From positions 46,604 to 110,603 of the forward strand of contig NZ_CAMKRR010000005.1 of the NCBI RefSeq assembly GCF_946415235.1: a stretch of DNA of 64,000 nucleotides. Reading direction: 5' to 3'. Under the pieces are notes generated by a model that made no database searches, was not told where the DNA came from, and saw only the letters and a list, made by a program, of their open reading frames with translations. Source of the DNA: an uncultured Ruminococcus sp. Lineage in GTDB: Bacteria; Bacillota; Clostridia; Oscillospirales; Ruminococcaceae. The position numbers and the translations under genes are program-made. Shown piece after piece: positions 26,416-33,440 of the stretch (position 1 is the first letter of the stretch; each line of letters starts with the position of its first letter).

Positions 26416-27999
26416 CAGTCTTTTTTCCTTTTTGTTTCCGAGCCCCGCAAGAACTGCAAATGTCAGTATTACAAGAACTGTAATGAGCAGTATCGCCCAC
26501 TTCGCTTTGAATCTTATTGCAGGAAAGAGCAGCAATCCCACTGCAGCTGCAATATAGGTCAGGAAACGGTTGCGTATAAGGACTCTTTTTCTTTCATAAG
26601 CCAGTCTTTCTTCCTTTTCGGACTCATGACGGCGGCGTATCGCATCAAGCTCGTTTTTCTCCTCATCTTCTATCTTTTCCTGCTCCTTTGCAAAGACAGC
26701 GTCGCGCACAGCGCTTACAAAGCGCTCATAAACCGTAGATATCCTGAGCTTATCATCTCCGTCGGCATATCCGACGGCTTTTTTTATGTTTTCGCCGAGC
26801 ATACTTCCGAGCTGTGCTTCAAATACCTCGTCGTCGGTAAAATCAAATCCGTACCGAAGTATATAATCATCAGCGAAGCTGCTAACCACTTCCTCAAGGA
26901 GCAGATCATTTCCGCTGCGGCAGCCGTTGAACGCAAGGAACTTCACAAAATGCGCCTGCCAGCACTCGGGAGCAGCATCAAGTATCATGTCGCTGTACTC
27001 CTCCGCAGCTTCAAAATCCTCGTCCGCAAGGAAAATATTCATTCTCCTTATGAGCTTTTCGGGAGTTGAACGCGCCGCAGCACCATGCTCGATATGATCG
27101 TCCTCCGCAATATCCGTGTTTGTCTTGATATACCTTATAAGCTCGGTAAGGAAGCTCATTTGCGAAACGTCCATTATTTTATGGTCGGACAGCTCCGCGG
27201 GAACATCTCCCGTATCCGTATCCTTTATGCAGGTGATAAGGAGCTTTCCGCTGTCCTTCATGGCAGCTGCCGCACATCTGCTCCATTCGCTCTTGAAGCC
27301 GTGCGCTTTAAAGCTTTCTTTTTCCGCACTTACAACAATGAGCACCGCCGCACAGTTTATGGCGGCACTTATATACGCTTCTGCGTCCTTTGACGCAATT
27401 TCACCTATAGTTTCGGGAGAATAGAAAACTCTCAGCCCCTCTTTGGTGAGCTGTTCATATATCTCACCTGCAATCAAACTGTCATCCGAAGCTTTTCCTT
27501 CATCGTCTGTTAAGCGGCAGCAGATATAAGCGTCATATCGTACTCCCGTACCTACACGCTCCAGCATTTCCTTTCTGAGCATTTCGATGGCGGATACCTC
27601 ACGGCGGTAGAATGCGCTCTGCTCCGAATCCGCAAGGCTCAGCGCCGTACAGCAGTCCTTGTCGTCTCTCAGAGAAGTGCTGTACGCTCTGTGACAGACA
27701 GGCAGCTTCATTCCCGAAACAGCCTCTTCCTCGTAAAGTATGCCGCAGCGGCACAGGACCTTTCCCCAGTAGCCCTCGGGCTCGTCAGGGAACTCCTCAC
27801 AGAGCTGGGAAAACAGCTTCTCGGCGCCCTCGAAATCCGTCTTGAAGCGAAGTCCGCAGGCCCTGTTGTATATCTCCGTGTATTTGTCCCCGTAAAGCTT
27901 CGGAACGGTCTGACGCGAGCCGCAGCACTCACATTCGCATATGCTTTTTTCCTCACATGGCGGAAGGAGCTTTCCGCACATTTTGCATACATATCCCAC
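26410..27999 (-). CDS. Zinc-ribbon / TIR-domain membrane protein
   Basis: GTG 27999 is preferred over GTG 28008, because AGGCGGTGA lies 5 bases before it. Order of parts: an N-terminal zinc ribbon (CKMCG...CECCG, residues about 5-30), a TPR-like helical stretch (ACGLRFKTDFEGAEKLFSQL), a TIR domain (about 150-290: VRYDAYICCRLTD, RVFYSPETIG, AAVLIVVSAEKE), a second helical stretch, and two C-terminal membrane helices after a coiled coil. Many bacterial TIR domains degrade NAD+ and some act in phage defence. Here the segment SEWSRCAAAA does not show the usual Glu four residues after the Trp, so catalysis is uncertain. A membrane-bound signalling role is inferred. Confidence 0.82.
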   Translation of the reverse strand: MGYVCKMCGKLLPPCEEKSICECECCGSRQTVPKLYGDKYTEIYNRACGLRFKTDFEGAEKLFSQLCEEFPDEPEGYWGKVLCRCGILYEEEAVSGMKLPVCHRAYSTSLRDDKDCCTALSLADSEQSAFYRREVSAIEMLRKEMLERVGTGVRYDAYICCRLTDDEGKASDDSLIAGEIYEQLTKEGLRVFYSPETIGEIASKDAEAYISAAINCAAVLIVVSAEKESFKAHGFKSEWSRCAAAAMKDSGKLLITCIKDTDTGDVPAELSDHKIMDVSQMSFLTELIRYIKTNTDIAEDDHIEHGAAARSTPEKLIRRMNIFLADEDFEAAEEYSDMILDAAPECWQAHFVKFLAFNGCRSGNDLLLEEVVSSFADDYILRYGFDFTDDEVFEAQLGSMLGENIKKAVGYADGDDKLRISTVYERFVSAVRDAVFAKEQEKIEDEEKNELDAIRRRHESEKEERLAYERKRVLIRNRFLTYIAAAVGLLLFPAIRFKAKWAILLITVLVILTFAVLAGLGNKKEKRLK

Positions 28000-28057
28000 A
28001 GACTTCACCGCCTTTCATTACATGATATAAGTTTACGTACATATATTCCACATACTG

Positions 28058-28087
28058 ATTATACCACAAAAAAGCCTTTTAAATCAA
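28058..28087 (-). promoter_or_regulatory. Promoter for TIR gene
   Basis: On the minus strand TTGATT, 18-base spacer, TATAAT, about 60 bases upstream of the start; also marks the TIR gene as a separate transcript from the amidohydrolase. Confidence 0.65.
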
Positions 28088-28101
28088 GCTTTTCCCATAT
28101 T

Positions 28102-28854
28102 TTACAGTCTGTACACATATTCGGCATTGCCGTGCATGAAAAGCTCCCGCTGCTCCTTTGTTATGTGAAGGCTTTCCGCAAAGCGCAGATGCGCTTCCTG
28201 TGAACAGCTGCCGAAATCAGAACCGAAAATAAACCTCTTTGGCATGGCATTGATCGCTTTTTCAATGGAAGCTTTTATTATCGGGCACTTTTCAGCATCA
28301 TCGGCCACGGAGGAAGTATCAAAGAAAACATTCCCACATTCTCCGAGGACCTCAAAGCAGTGCTCCGTTTCAGGGTAAAAGCAGTGGCAGTAAACAAAAG
28401 TGTTTTCCCTGCGTTTATTCGCAAGCTCCCGCATCTTTTCGGGAGCGGCATACTTATTATTATCCCAGCCAGTATGGAAAAGTACGGGAACTCTGAACTC
28501 AGCAGCGAGATCGTACACAGTAAAAAGCGCGCTGTCGGTGCAGTAAAAATGCTCATGTCCCGTATAGACCTTCAGCCCGATGATGTCACCGCTTTCAAGG
28601 AGCTCCCTGCAATACCTCAGCTGCTCCTCAAAGCTTATGAGCGGACTTATTCCTGCAATAACCTTAATAACGCCGTCGCCCTTAAAAAGCTCCGCACAGT
28701 CCCTTACAGAGCCGATAACGCTCTCGGTCTCGGAATCCGCAATAACAATACCTCTGTCAACGCCGTTTCTGCTCATTTCATCAAGCAGAGCCTGCTTTTT
28801 TGCAGGAAAGTCGGAAGGATCGACGGGAAGATGCAAATGTGAATCAATTACCAT
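28102..28854 (-). CDS. Amidohydrolase family 2 metal-dependent hydrolase
   Basis: A TIM-barrel hydrolase of the amidohydrolase-2 group. Metal ligands are visible as DSHLHL (His 6 and 8), LFHTGW (about 125), YCHCFYP (about 150) and FGSDFG near the C-terminus (about 215). The 250-residue length is normal. Family members act on cyclic amides, decarboxylate aromatic acids or hydrolyse phosphate esters; the substrate cannot be told. AAAGGAG is 7 bases before the ATG. The only room for a promoter is upstream of a terminator hairpin 34 bases before the start, so expression probably depends on read-through of the structured leader at 28888-29079. Confidence 0.85.
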   Translation of the reverse strand: MVIDSHLHLPVDPSDFPAKKQALLDEMSRNGVDRGIVIADSETESVIGSVRDCAELFKGDGVIKVIAGISPLISFEEQLRYCRELLESGDIIGLKVYTGHEHFYCTDSALFTVYDLAAEFRVPVLFHTGWDNNKYAAPEKMRELANKRRENTFVYCHCFYPETEHCFEVLGECGNVFFDTSSVADDAEKCPIIKASIEKAINAMPKRFIFGSDFGSCSQEAHLRFAESLHITKEQRELFMHGNAEYVYRL

Positions 28855-28883
28855 AAAGATACTCCTTTCAGTTTCAAGGTGTG

Positions 28884-28910
28884 AAAAAAAAACCGCAGAT
28901 CACTCTGCGG
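28884..28910 (-). terminator. Strong terminator just upstream of amidohydrolase
   Basis: On the minus strand CCGCAGA-GTGA-TCTGCGG followed by nine T residues, 34 bases before the amidohydrolase start. It ends the RNA that begins near 29079 and may act as an attenuator. Confidence 0.92.
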
Positions 28911-29079
28911 CAGCTTACGATTATATGCAGAGCGATCAATTTTACAGCACAATAAGACCGCTTCCGCAGTCACTGCACATTAAATTCTGATCGTCCGCAC
29001 TTTCCGACACATACGCTTACCGCTCCTGCGGCAGCCGTAACTTCGGGAGTATCACTTCCCTTTCGATTATTCGCCCTAT
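28888..29079 (-). ncRNA. Probable structured RNA or attenuated leader, about 190 nt
   Basis: A promoter at one end and a perfect terminator at the other enclose about 190 bases without a convincing gene. Possible stems on the minus strand: GGGA-AGTGATAC-TCCC, CCGC-AGGA-GCGG, GCAG-TGA-CTGC and a long-range pairing CGATCAGAATTT with AAATTGATCG. I cannot match it to a known family from memory. It is either an independent small RNA or a riboswitch-like leader of the amidohydrolase gene. A 46-codon open stretch (CKYRANNRKGSD...CVGKCG) overlaps it but has no ATG or ribosome binding site. Confidence 0.55.
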
Positions 29080-29085
29080 ACTTAC

Positions 29086-29114
29086 ATATTACAACAATAT
29101 CCTTCAAAAGTCAA
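29086..29114 (-). promoter_or_regulatory. SigA-type promoter of the 190-nt RNA
   Basis: On the minus strand TTGACT, 17-base spacer, TAATAT. Confidence 0.7.
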
Positions 29115-29266
29115 GTTTTTTCTCCATGAACCTTGCTATTTTATTTATTATATGTTATACTTATAAATGGTTTTTCGAGCATATTTGACATAATAAGTGC
29201 AAAAATAAAGTATATCGGCTTATTCCGACATTGGTCAGCCAATTTAAAAGAACGAAAGGTATAAAG

Positions 29267-30568
29267 ATGAAGTTTAAATATTTTTTCCCCATATTAGCAG
29301 CAGCCTGCCTGCTTACAGCCTGCGGCGGCAGGAAAACAGAAACAGACAAAACTGCGGCAACAAACGCAGTGACAACATCGGAGTCCACTTCAAAGGCAAC
29401 AGTTACCACCACCAAGGTCACGACTACCTCCGCGACCACAACAAAAAAGATCGACCCGCCCGCCGATCTTGTACTGAAAGGGCTTGATTCGGTGGAGGTC
29501 TATTCTGAAGTCAGCTTTGACTCGTTCATCACCGAAAAAAATGTTGAACTGAAGGACGGAAGTACACTGCTCAACACCTCAGATACGGGAGTTTACGAGG
29601 TCGATATCCCCTATACCTACAACGGCGGCGAGTTCACCAAGAAGCTCACATATGCCGTTGTTGATACCACAGCACCGACTATCATCAATTCTGGCTGGGA
29701 ACCAAACCACAAGATCGGCACAGACTTTGACCTCAGCAAATATGTCGGTTATGCCGATAATTTCGACAGATACCCCTCTCTTACCTATACGGGAACAGTT
29801 GATCCCGATACAGCAGGCTCATATCCTCTTACCGCTACAGTAACGGACTGCTTCGGAAATTCAACATCATGGGACCTTACGATAAACGTGGTCGAGGAGA
29901 TACCTAAGCCTGTGGACGATAATCCCCGTGTGAACTACAGCGACTTCATACAGACCTATCAGGGAGACGATAAACGTTTCGGAATAGATGTGTCGGTATG
30001 GCAGTCCGACGTGGACTACAACGCTGTGCGCGACGCAGGCTGCAGCTTTGTAATGATACGTGTGGGATATTACTACAGTGAGGTAACTCTTGACGATTAT
30101 TTCAAGGCAAACCTCGAAAAAGCCACTGCCGCAGGACTTGATGTGGGAGTATACTTCTACACAACAGACAATACCATTGACGGAGCCCGCGAACACGCCC
30201 GCTGGATAGCCGAGCAGCTCGGCGGACACAAGCTTCAGATGCCTGTTGCCTTTGACTGGGAGGAGTTCGCAAACTTCCAGAAATACGGCATGAGCATAAA
30301 GGACATCAACGATATATATGAAGCCTTTGCGGACGAGATAAGGAAATGCGGCTACACTCCCATACTCTACAGCAGCAAGAACTTCCTCAACAACATCTGG
30401 AGCGAACATTCAAAATCCATAGCTCCCGTATGGCTGGCGCACTTTGTCGACTCCACGGATTACACAGGAGAGTACGCAATATGGCAGGCGAGCGCCTACG
30501 GGCATATCCCCGGCATCAACGCCGATGTTGATATGGATATCCAGTATATGAACAAGTCCATATCATAA
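29267..30568 (+). CDS. GH25 lysozyme-type lipoprotein
   Basis: The track start at 29231 is replaced by the ATG at 29267 (GAAAGG upstream). A lipoprotein signal with lipobox LTAC is followed by a Thr-rich linker, one or two Ig-like/DUF5011-type beta domains (KIGTDFDLSKYVGYADNFDRY), and a C-terminal glycoside hydrolase 25 domain (about 240-430). GH25 cleaves the MurNAc-GlcNAc bond of peptidoglycan. Visible motifs: FGIDVSVWQSDVDY (first catalytic-site Asp), FVMIRVGYYY, and FDWEEF with the acidic DxE pair. Probably anchored in the membrane for wall remodelling or lysis of other cells. Stand-alone gene with its own terminator. Confidence 0.93.
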   Translation: MKFKYFFPILAAACLLTACGGRKTETDKTAATNAVTTSESTSKATVTTTKVTTTSATTTKKIDPPADLVLKGLDSVEVYSEVSFDSFITEKNVELKDGSTLLNTSDTGVYEVDIPYTYNGGEFTKKLTYAVVDTTAPTIINSGWEPNHKIGTDFDLSKYVGYADNFDRYPSLTYTGTVDPDTAGSYPLTATVTDCFGNSTSWDLTINVVEEIPKPVDDNPRVNYSDFIQTYQGDDKRFGIDVSVWQSDVDYNAVRDAGCSFVMIRVGYYYSEVTLDDYFKANLEKATAAGLDVGVYFYTTDNTIDGAREHARWIAEQLGGHKLQMPVAFDWEEFANFQKYGMSIKDINDIYEAFADEIRKCGYTPILYSSKNFLNNIWSEHSKSIAPVWLAHFVDSTDYTGEYAIWQASAYGHIPGINADVDMDIQYMNKSIS

Positions 30569-30586
30569 TTTAACGCAAAATGAAAC

Positions 30587-30628
30587 ATCCCGAAAGCATA
30601 GCGAATAGTGCTTTCGGGATATTTTTTA
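30587..30628 (+). terminator. Terminator after GH25 gene
   Basis: ATCCCGAAAGCA-loop-TGCTTTCGGGAT followed by ATTTTTT, between two convergent genes. Confidence 0.9.
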
Positions 30629-31093
30629 TTCACTTGCCTGTTTTATCCATGCATCCAGCTCTTCCATGCTGCTGTCAGGTCTTATTTTTTTCAGGAAGAG
30701 CCCCCTCCACCAGAGACTCCCGATATTGAGATCGGAATAACCGTCGAGCATTTTTATGCTGCCGTTATACAGGTCCCACTGAAATTCCTTCCACTGTGGC
30801 TTTTCACAGTCAAAAAGCTCATAGCATTTCGGTTCGATCGTAAGCTCGGCAAGGCTCTTATTGGTAAAGCGTTCGACAGCCTCTGCCATTTTATCAAATG
30901 ATTCATACCTGAAAACAGCTCTGAAACCGCCTTCCGACTCAGCGTCATCATATGTATCGTCATAGCCGAGAAAAACCTTATTGTTCCTTGTGACCTTGAG
31001 CATACAGCAGATGCCCTCATATCTCTTTTCACAGTATATAACGACAGGAAGTCTGCCTGTCTCAATATTTTTTATCAGTTCCTGTGATCCCAT
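30626..31093 (-). CDS. Conserved-looking hypothetical protein
   Basis: A 155-residue soluble protein with no signal or membrane segment. It opens with an alpha/beta pattern (LPVVIYCEKRYEGICCML, NNKVFLGYDD) and is rich in aromatic residues near the end (KPQWKEFQWDLYNG, IGSLWWRGLF). I do not recognise the family. It is preceded by GGAAAGGCGG upstream of the ATG and lies beyond the terminator of the radical SAM gene, so it may have its own promoter, which I cannot define. Confidence 0.65.
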   Translation of the reverse strand: MGSQELIKNIETGRLPVVIYCEKRYEGICCMLKVTRNNKVFLGYDDTYDDAESEGGFRAVFRYESFDKMAEAVERFTNKSLAELTIEPKCYELFDCEKPQWKEFQWDLYNGSIKMLDGYSDLNIGSLWWRGLFLKKIRPDSSMEELDAWIKQASE

Positions 31094-31131
31094 ACCTGTT
31101 TCCGCCTTTCCTGATAATAAGTTCTATATCC

Positions 31132-31174
31132 AAAACGCCGCAGCAGTCCGATATGTCTTCGTAACTGCTGCGGC
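31132..31174 (-). terminator. Terminator after radical SAM gene
   Basis: On the minus strand GCCGCAGCAGT-loop-ACTGCTGCGGC followed by GTTTTGG, 7 bases after the radical SAM stop. Confidence 0.8.
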
Positions 31175-31180
31175 TCAAAA

Positions 31181-31930
31181 TTACCTGTAAGCTTCAATAA
31201 TATCCATTATATCGTTTTTGCAGATATTGCCGCCGAGGACTCCGCCGTCAGGCTCAAAGCAAAGCGCACGGATATCATGAGGATCGTCCTCATAGGGATT
31301 TTTCGGCTCCTCCGTGTCTTTAAAGTACTCTGCAAGGAACTTTTTGGCATTGCCCTGCGGAAAAATGACATTTCCCTCATCTGCTCCGAAGCCCATACGC
31401 TCAAACCTCTCAAGGAGCTCCCTTGTTCTGAGGTTATAGGGATTGTCGCTCTCGGCGCTTACGAGCCATGCAGGGTGAACTTCAATAGGAACACCGCTTT
31501 CTCTTACACATTCCGCAAAGTATTCCACAGGCTCCAACGGGATAGTTTCCTGATGAAAGGCGTCCACCGAAAGCATAATGCGGTTAACCCCGCTGTCGGA
31601 CAGCATTTCCGCTGCTTCCCTTATCCTTTTCTTATCCCTGCTGAAAAAGCCGTTGGTTATGAGCTCACGCCGCGGAATACCCGCAAGAGCCGCAGCCCTG
31701 TGTATGCAGCAGACAGCTTCGGGATACAGAAGAGGCTCACCTCCGAAGGTCATAAGGGACTTTATATCGTAGTGCCTGCACACTTCCGCAACAGCCCTTG
31801 CCGCTGTTTCACCGTCAATGTGTTCGCCTCCGAAAACATGGCTTCCCTCGCTGCAATGCCTGCACTTTCCCGTGCAGCCCATTGTAACGACAAATTCTAT
31901 TCTTTCAAGATTTCTTGTGTATATGTTCAT
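31181..31930 (-). CDS. Radical SAM protein
   Basis: The Cx3Cx2C cluster motif CTGKCRHC (residues about 19-26) binds the [4Fe-4S] that cleaves S-adenosylmethionine; TFGGEPLLYPEA is the SAM-binding GGE motif. The 249-residue chain is a single partial barrel with a short C-terminal part containing two further cysteines (LCFEPDG, NICKNDI) rather than a full SPASM domain. The reaction cannot be assigned; small radical SAM enzymes include peptide modifiers and activases. AAAAGGAG precedes the ATG. Directly upstream are a long inverted repeat and an 11-codon ORF with a strong ribosome binding site, and the dCMP deaminase gene starts the transcript. Confidence 0.88.
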   Translation of the reverse strand: MNIYTRNLERIEFVVTMGCTGKCRHCSEGSHVFGGEHIDGETAARAVAEVCRHYDIKSLMTFGGEPLLYPEAVCCIHRAAALAGIPRRELITNGFFSRDKKRIREAAEMLSDSGVNRIMLSVDAFHQETIPLEPVEYFAECVRESGVPIEVHPAWLVSAESDNPYNLRTRELLERFERMGFGADEGNVIFPQGNAKKFLAEYFKDTEEPKNPYEDDPHDIRALCFEPDGGVLGGNICKNDIMDIIEAYR

Positions 31931-31967
31931 AAAAACTGCTCCTTTTTAATATTTTATCCCATTCAAA

Positions 31968-32020
31968 GGTGCAGTACGGGAACAATTCTTACTCGGTGTG
32001 CCGTTCCCTCTTACTGCACC
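31968..32020 (-). repeat. Long inverted repeat in the radical SAM leader
   Basis: GGTGCAGTA-CGGGAAC on one side pairs with GTTCCC-TCT-TACTGCACC on the other around a 19-base loop, giving 15 base pairs with a small internal bulge. No T-run follows, so it is not a normal terminator. It overlaps the end of the 11-codon ORF. Confidence 0.75.
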
Positions 32021-32046
32021 GAGCAGTTAATTCGTTTTATCACCAT
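32011..32046 (-). CDS. 11-residue micro-ORF with strong RBS
   Basis: ATG to TAA encodes MVIKRINCSVQ. TGAGGTGAG, almost the full anti-16S consensus, sits 5 bases upstream and overlaps the dCMP deaminase stop codon. The ORF ends inside the long inverted repeat before the radical SAM gene. It could be a leader peptide that controls the hairpin, a very short peptide substrate carrying one Cys, or only a relay for ribosomes. Too short for coding statistics; the ribosome binding site is the main support. Confidence 0.5.
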   Translation of the reverse strand: MVIKRINCSVQ

Positions 32047-32056
32047 TTTTCTCACC

Positions 32057-32539
32057 TCATACAGAAAGAACTATATCCTTGCCGCTGGGGATATACTCCA
32101 CGGTCTCGACACCGCATTTGTCAAAGAGTATACACGAAGCCTTTACAGCTTCCGTACCTGCGTACTTGTTGTTATAGTAAACCACCCGCTTTATCCCCGA
32201 CTGGATAATAGCCTTTGCACACTCGTTGCAGGGGAAAAGTGTAACATAAAGAGTACAGCCGCTGAGACTTCCGAAGCTGCTGTTGAGTATGGCATTGAGC
32301 TCCGCATGGCAGACAAATGGGTACTTTGTATCGAGGCTCGTCTCGCCGCTGCGCTCCCATGGCATATCGTCGTCGCTGCAGCCTGTTGGCATACCGTTAT
32401 AGCCCACGGAAACTATCTTATGCTGGTCGTTTACGATGCAAGCTCCCACCTGAGTGGAGTTGTCCTTGCTTCTCTGCGCCGAGAGCATGGCGATACCCAT
32501 GAAGTACTCGTCCCAGCTTATGTAATCGGTCCTTTTCAT
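32057..32539 (-). CDS. Deoxycytidylate (dCMP) deaminase
   Basis: Converts dCMP to dUMP for thymidylate synthesis. The ATG at 32539 is chosen over GTG 32548 because AGAGGTGA lies 5 bases before it. The zinc-dependent deaminase motif is split as usual: HAELNAI and PCNECAKAII, with QVGACIVNDQHKIVSVGYNGMP upstream. The 160-residue length matches the ComEB/dCMP deaminase group. It has its own strong promoter and is followed without a gap by the micro-ORF and then the radical SAM gene on the same transcript. Confidence 0.93.
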   Translation of the reverse strand: MKRTDYISWDEYFMGIAMLSAQRSKDNSTQVGACIVNDQHKIVSVGYNGMPTGCSDDDMPWERSGETSLDTKYPFVCHAELNAILNSSFGSLSGCTLYVTLFPCNECAKAIIQSGIKRVVYYNNKYAGTEAVKASCILFDKCGVETVEYIPSGKDIVLSV

Positions 32540-32583
32540 TTTATTCACCTCTGAACTGATATTATCACGTTATTTGATAATTT

Positions 32584-32612
32584 ATAATAGCATATCTGCG
32601 GAGAAATGTCAA
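32584..32612 (-). promoter_or_regulatory. SigA promoter for dCMP deaminase unit
   Basis: On the minus strand TTGACA, 17-base spacer, TATTAT, about 40 bases before the gene. Confidence 0.82.
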
Positions 32613-32620
32613 TCTTTGGT

Positions 32621-32653
32621 AATTGAGTGATTAATGAGTAGTGATTAGTTTAA
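32621..32653. repeat. TAA-rich low-complexity string, left edge of phage remnant
   Basis: ATTGAGTGATTAATGAGTAGTGATTAGTTTA; its reverse complement resembles the string at 34333-34380 on the other side of the phage remnant. Confidence 0.45.
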
Positions 32654-32842
32654 GAGACGCAAAAACATCTTTAAACTGCGCCCGATACAGGGGGAGAGAG
32701 GGTGCGGAAATTTAAGCTTGAAGTCAACTCGCTTTCCGCAGATACCGCAGACCGTCTGTGTTGCGTATATCTTTTTCTTGTTGCTGTTGAACTGTGCCCT
32801 CTGTGTACCGTTATGGTCGGGGCGTACATTAGGTTTTGCCAC
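32645..32842 (-). pseudogene. Truncated HNH endonuclease (phage)
   Basis: GAGGTGATG lies before the GTG start, and the protein begins like phage HNH endonucleases: MAKPNVRPDHNGTQR, then CGICGKRVDFKLKFPHPLSP, the zinc-binding CxxC and the stretch just before the catalytic DHIIP motif. The expected His-Asn-His core is absent: after PLSPC the frame runs into unrelated residues and stops at 65. In complete relatives the core and a second Cys pair follow. A broken gene at the decayed end of a prophage, probably without activity. Confidence 0.65.
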
Positions 32843-32872
32843 ACATCATCACCTCTTTCAAGCAGGTATAAG

Positions 32873-32900
32873 AAAACCGCCCTCAGCTGAGAACGGTTTT
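32873..32900 (-). terminator. Terminator after YjcQ-like gene
   Basis: On the minus strand AAAACCG-loop-CGGTTTT followed by CTTAT; overlaps the stop codon region of the YjcQ-like gene. Confidence 0.55.
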
Positions 32901-33225
32901 ATAATCCGGGTATAAAGTCTTTGATGTCCTTCATTACTTCTTTGGCTTTCTTCATCATACTGTTGTCTTCAAGGTATTCAAGTCCTTTTAAAGTTATTGT
33001 TGAAGCAGGGGAGAAAATAATATCAGGGGTATCTTCGTCAACATACTTTTTTATTTCAACATTTTCGATGTAGCCGTTTTTTATAAGCTGAATTAAAAGC
33101 TTTCTTCTGCGATTTTCGGAAATCTTTAAGCGCTCCGCTGTTATCATGTCGGAGTTAAAAGAGTCTTCGTCCATTGCTTTTTGAAATGCATTGAGAATTC
33201 TATAAATAACTGTAAAATCATTCAT
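32899..33225 (-). CDS. YjcQ-like phage protein
   Basis: A 108-residue protein resembling the YjcQ family found in Firmicute prophages: an N-terminal helical start NDFTVIYRILNAFQKAMD, a winged-helix-like centre (LKISENRRRKLLIQLIKNGYIENV) and the C-terminal ITLKGLEYLEDNSMMKKA. The function of the family is unknown; a winged helix suggests DNA contact. AT-richer than flanking host genes. It is part of the phage remnant, 30 bases after a small acidic gene. Confidence 0.7.
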   Translation of the reverse strand: MNDFTVIYRILNAFQKAMDEDSFNSDMITAERLKISENRRRKLLIQLIKNGYIENVEIKKYVDEDTPDIIFSPASTITLKGLEYLEDNSMMKKAKEVMKDIKDFIPGL

Positions 33226-33255
33226 TATATTTTCCTCATATAAGTAAATCGCCTA

Positions 33256-33438
33256 TTACTGAGCGGTTAATCTTTGAACTTCTTCTTTAGTGAGAGCATT
33301 TTTGTATCTTGGGTCACTGGAAAAGACTACTTCAAATGGGTCGAGTAGAAATTTAGGAAAATTATCGACCAATTCAAAAGTTTCATCTTCTGGATAATCG
33401 TCAATATTCTTGTTTTCAGGTATCCTGCTTATATCCAT
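33256..33438 (-). CDS. Small acidic protein after the JAB-domain gene
   Basis: The ATG at 33438 sits 2 bases before the end of the previous stop (ATAGTTATGG), so it is translationally coupled; the track start at 33456 lies inside the upstream gene. The protein is about 60 residues, acidic, with PEDETFELVDNFPKFLLDPF and NALTKEEVQRL. I do not recognise a family. Its position directly after a phage head protein with an extra C-terminal domain is like that of small partner or immunity proteins, but that is a guess. Confidence 0.55.
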   Translation of the reverse strand: MDISRIPENKNIDDYPEDETFELVDNFPKFLLDPFEVVFSSDPRYKNALTKEEVQRLTAQ

Positions 33439-33440
33439 AA

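Noticed and set aside
28580-28990. Plus-strand ORF of 136 residues
   Set aside because: Antisense to the amidohydrolase and to the terminator and RNA region; no start signals.
28942-29115. 46-codon minus-strand open stretch with CKY...CVGKCG cysteines
   Set aside because: Only a TTG could start it, that TTG lies inside the promoter spacer, and no ribosome binding site is present. Kept as RNA, not as a gene.
31277-32554. Plus-strand ORF of 425 residues
   Set aside because: Antisense to the radical SAM and dCMP deaminase genes, both of which have clear family motifs.
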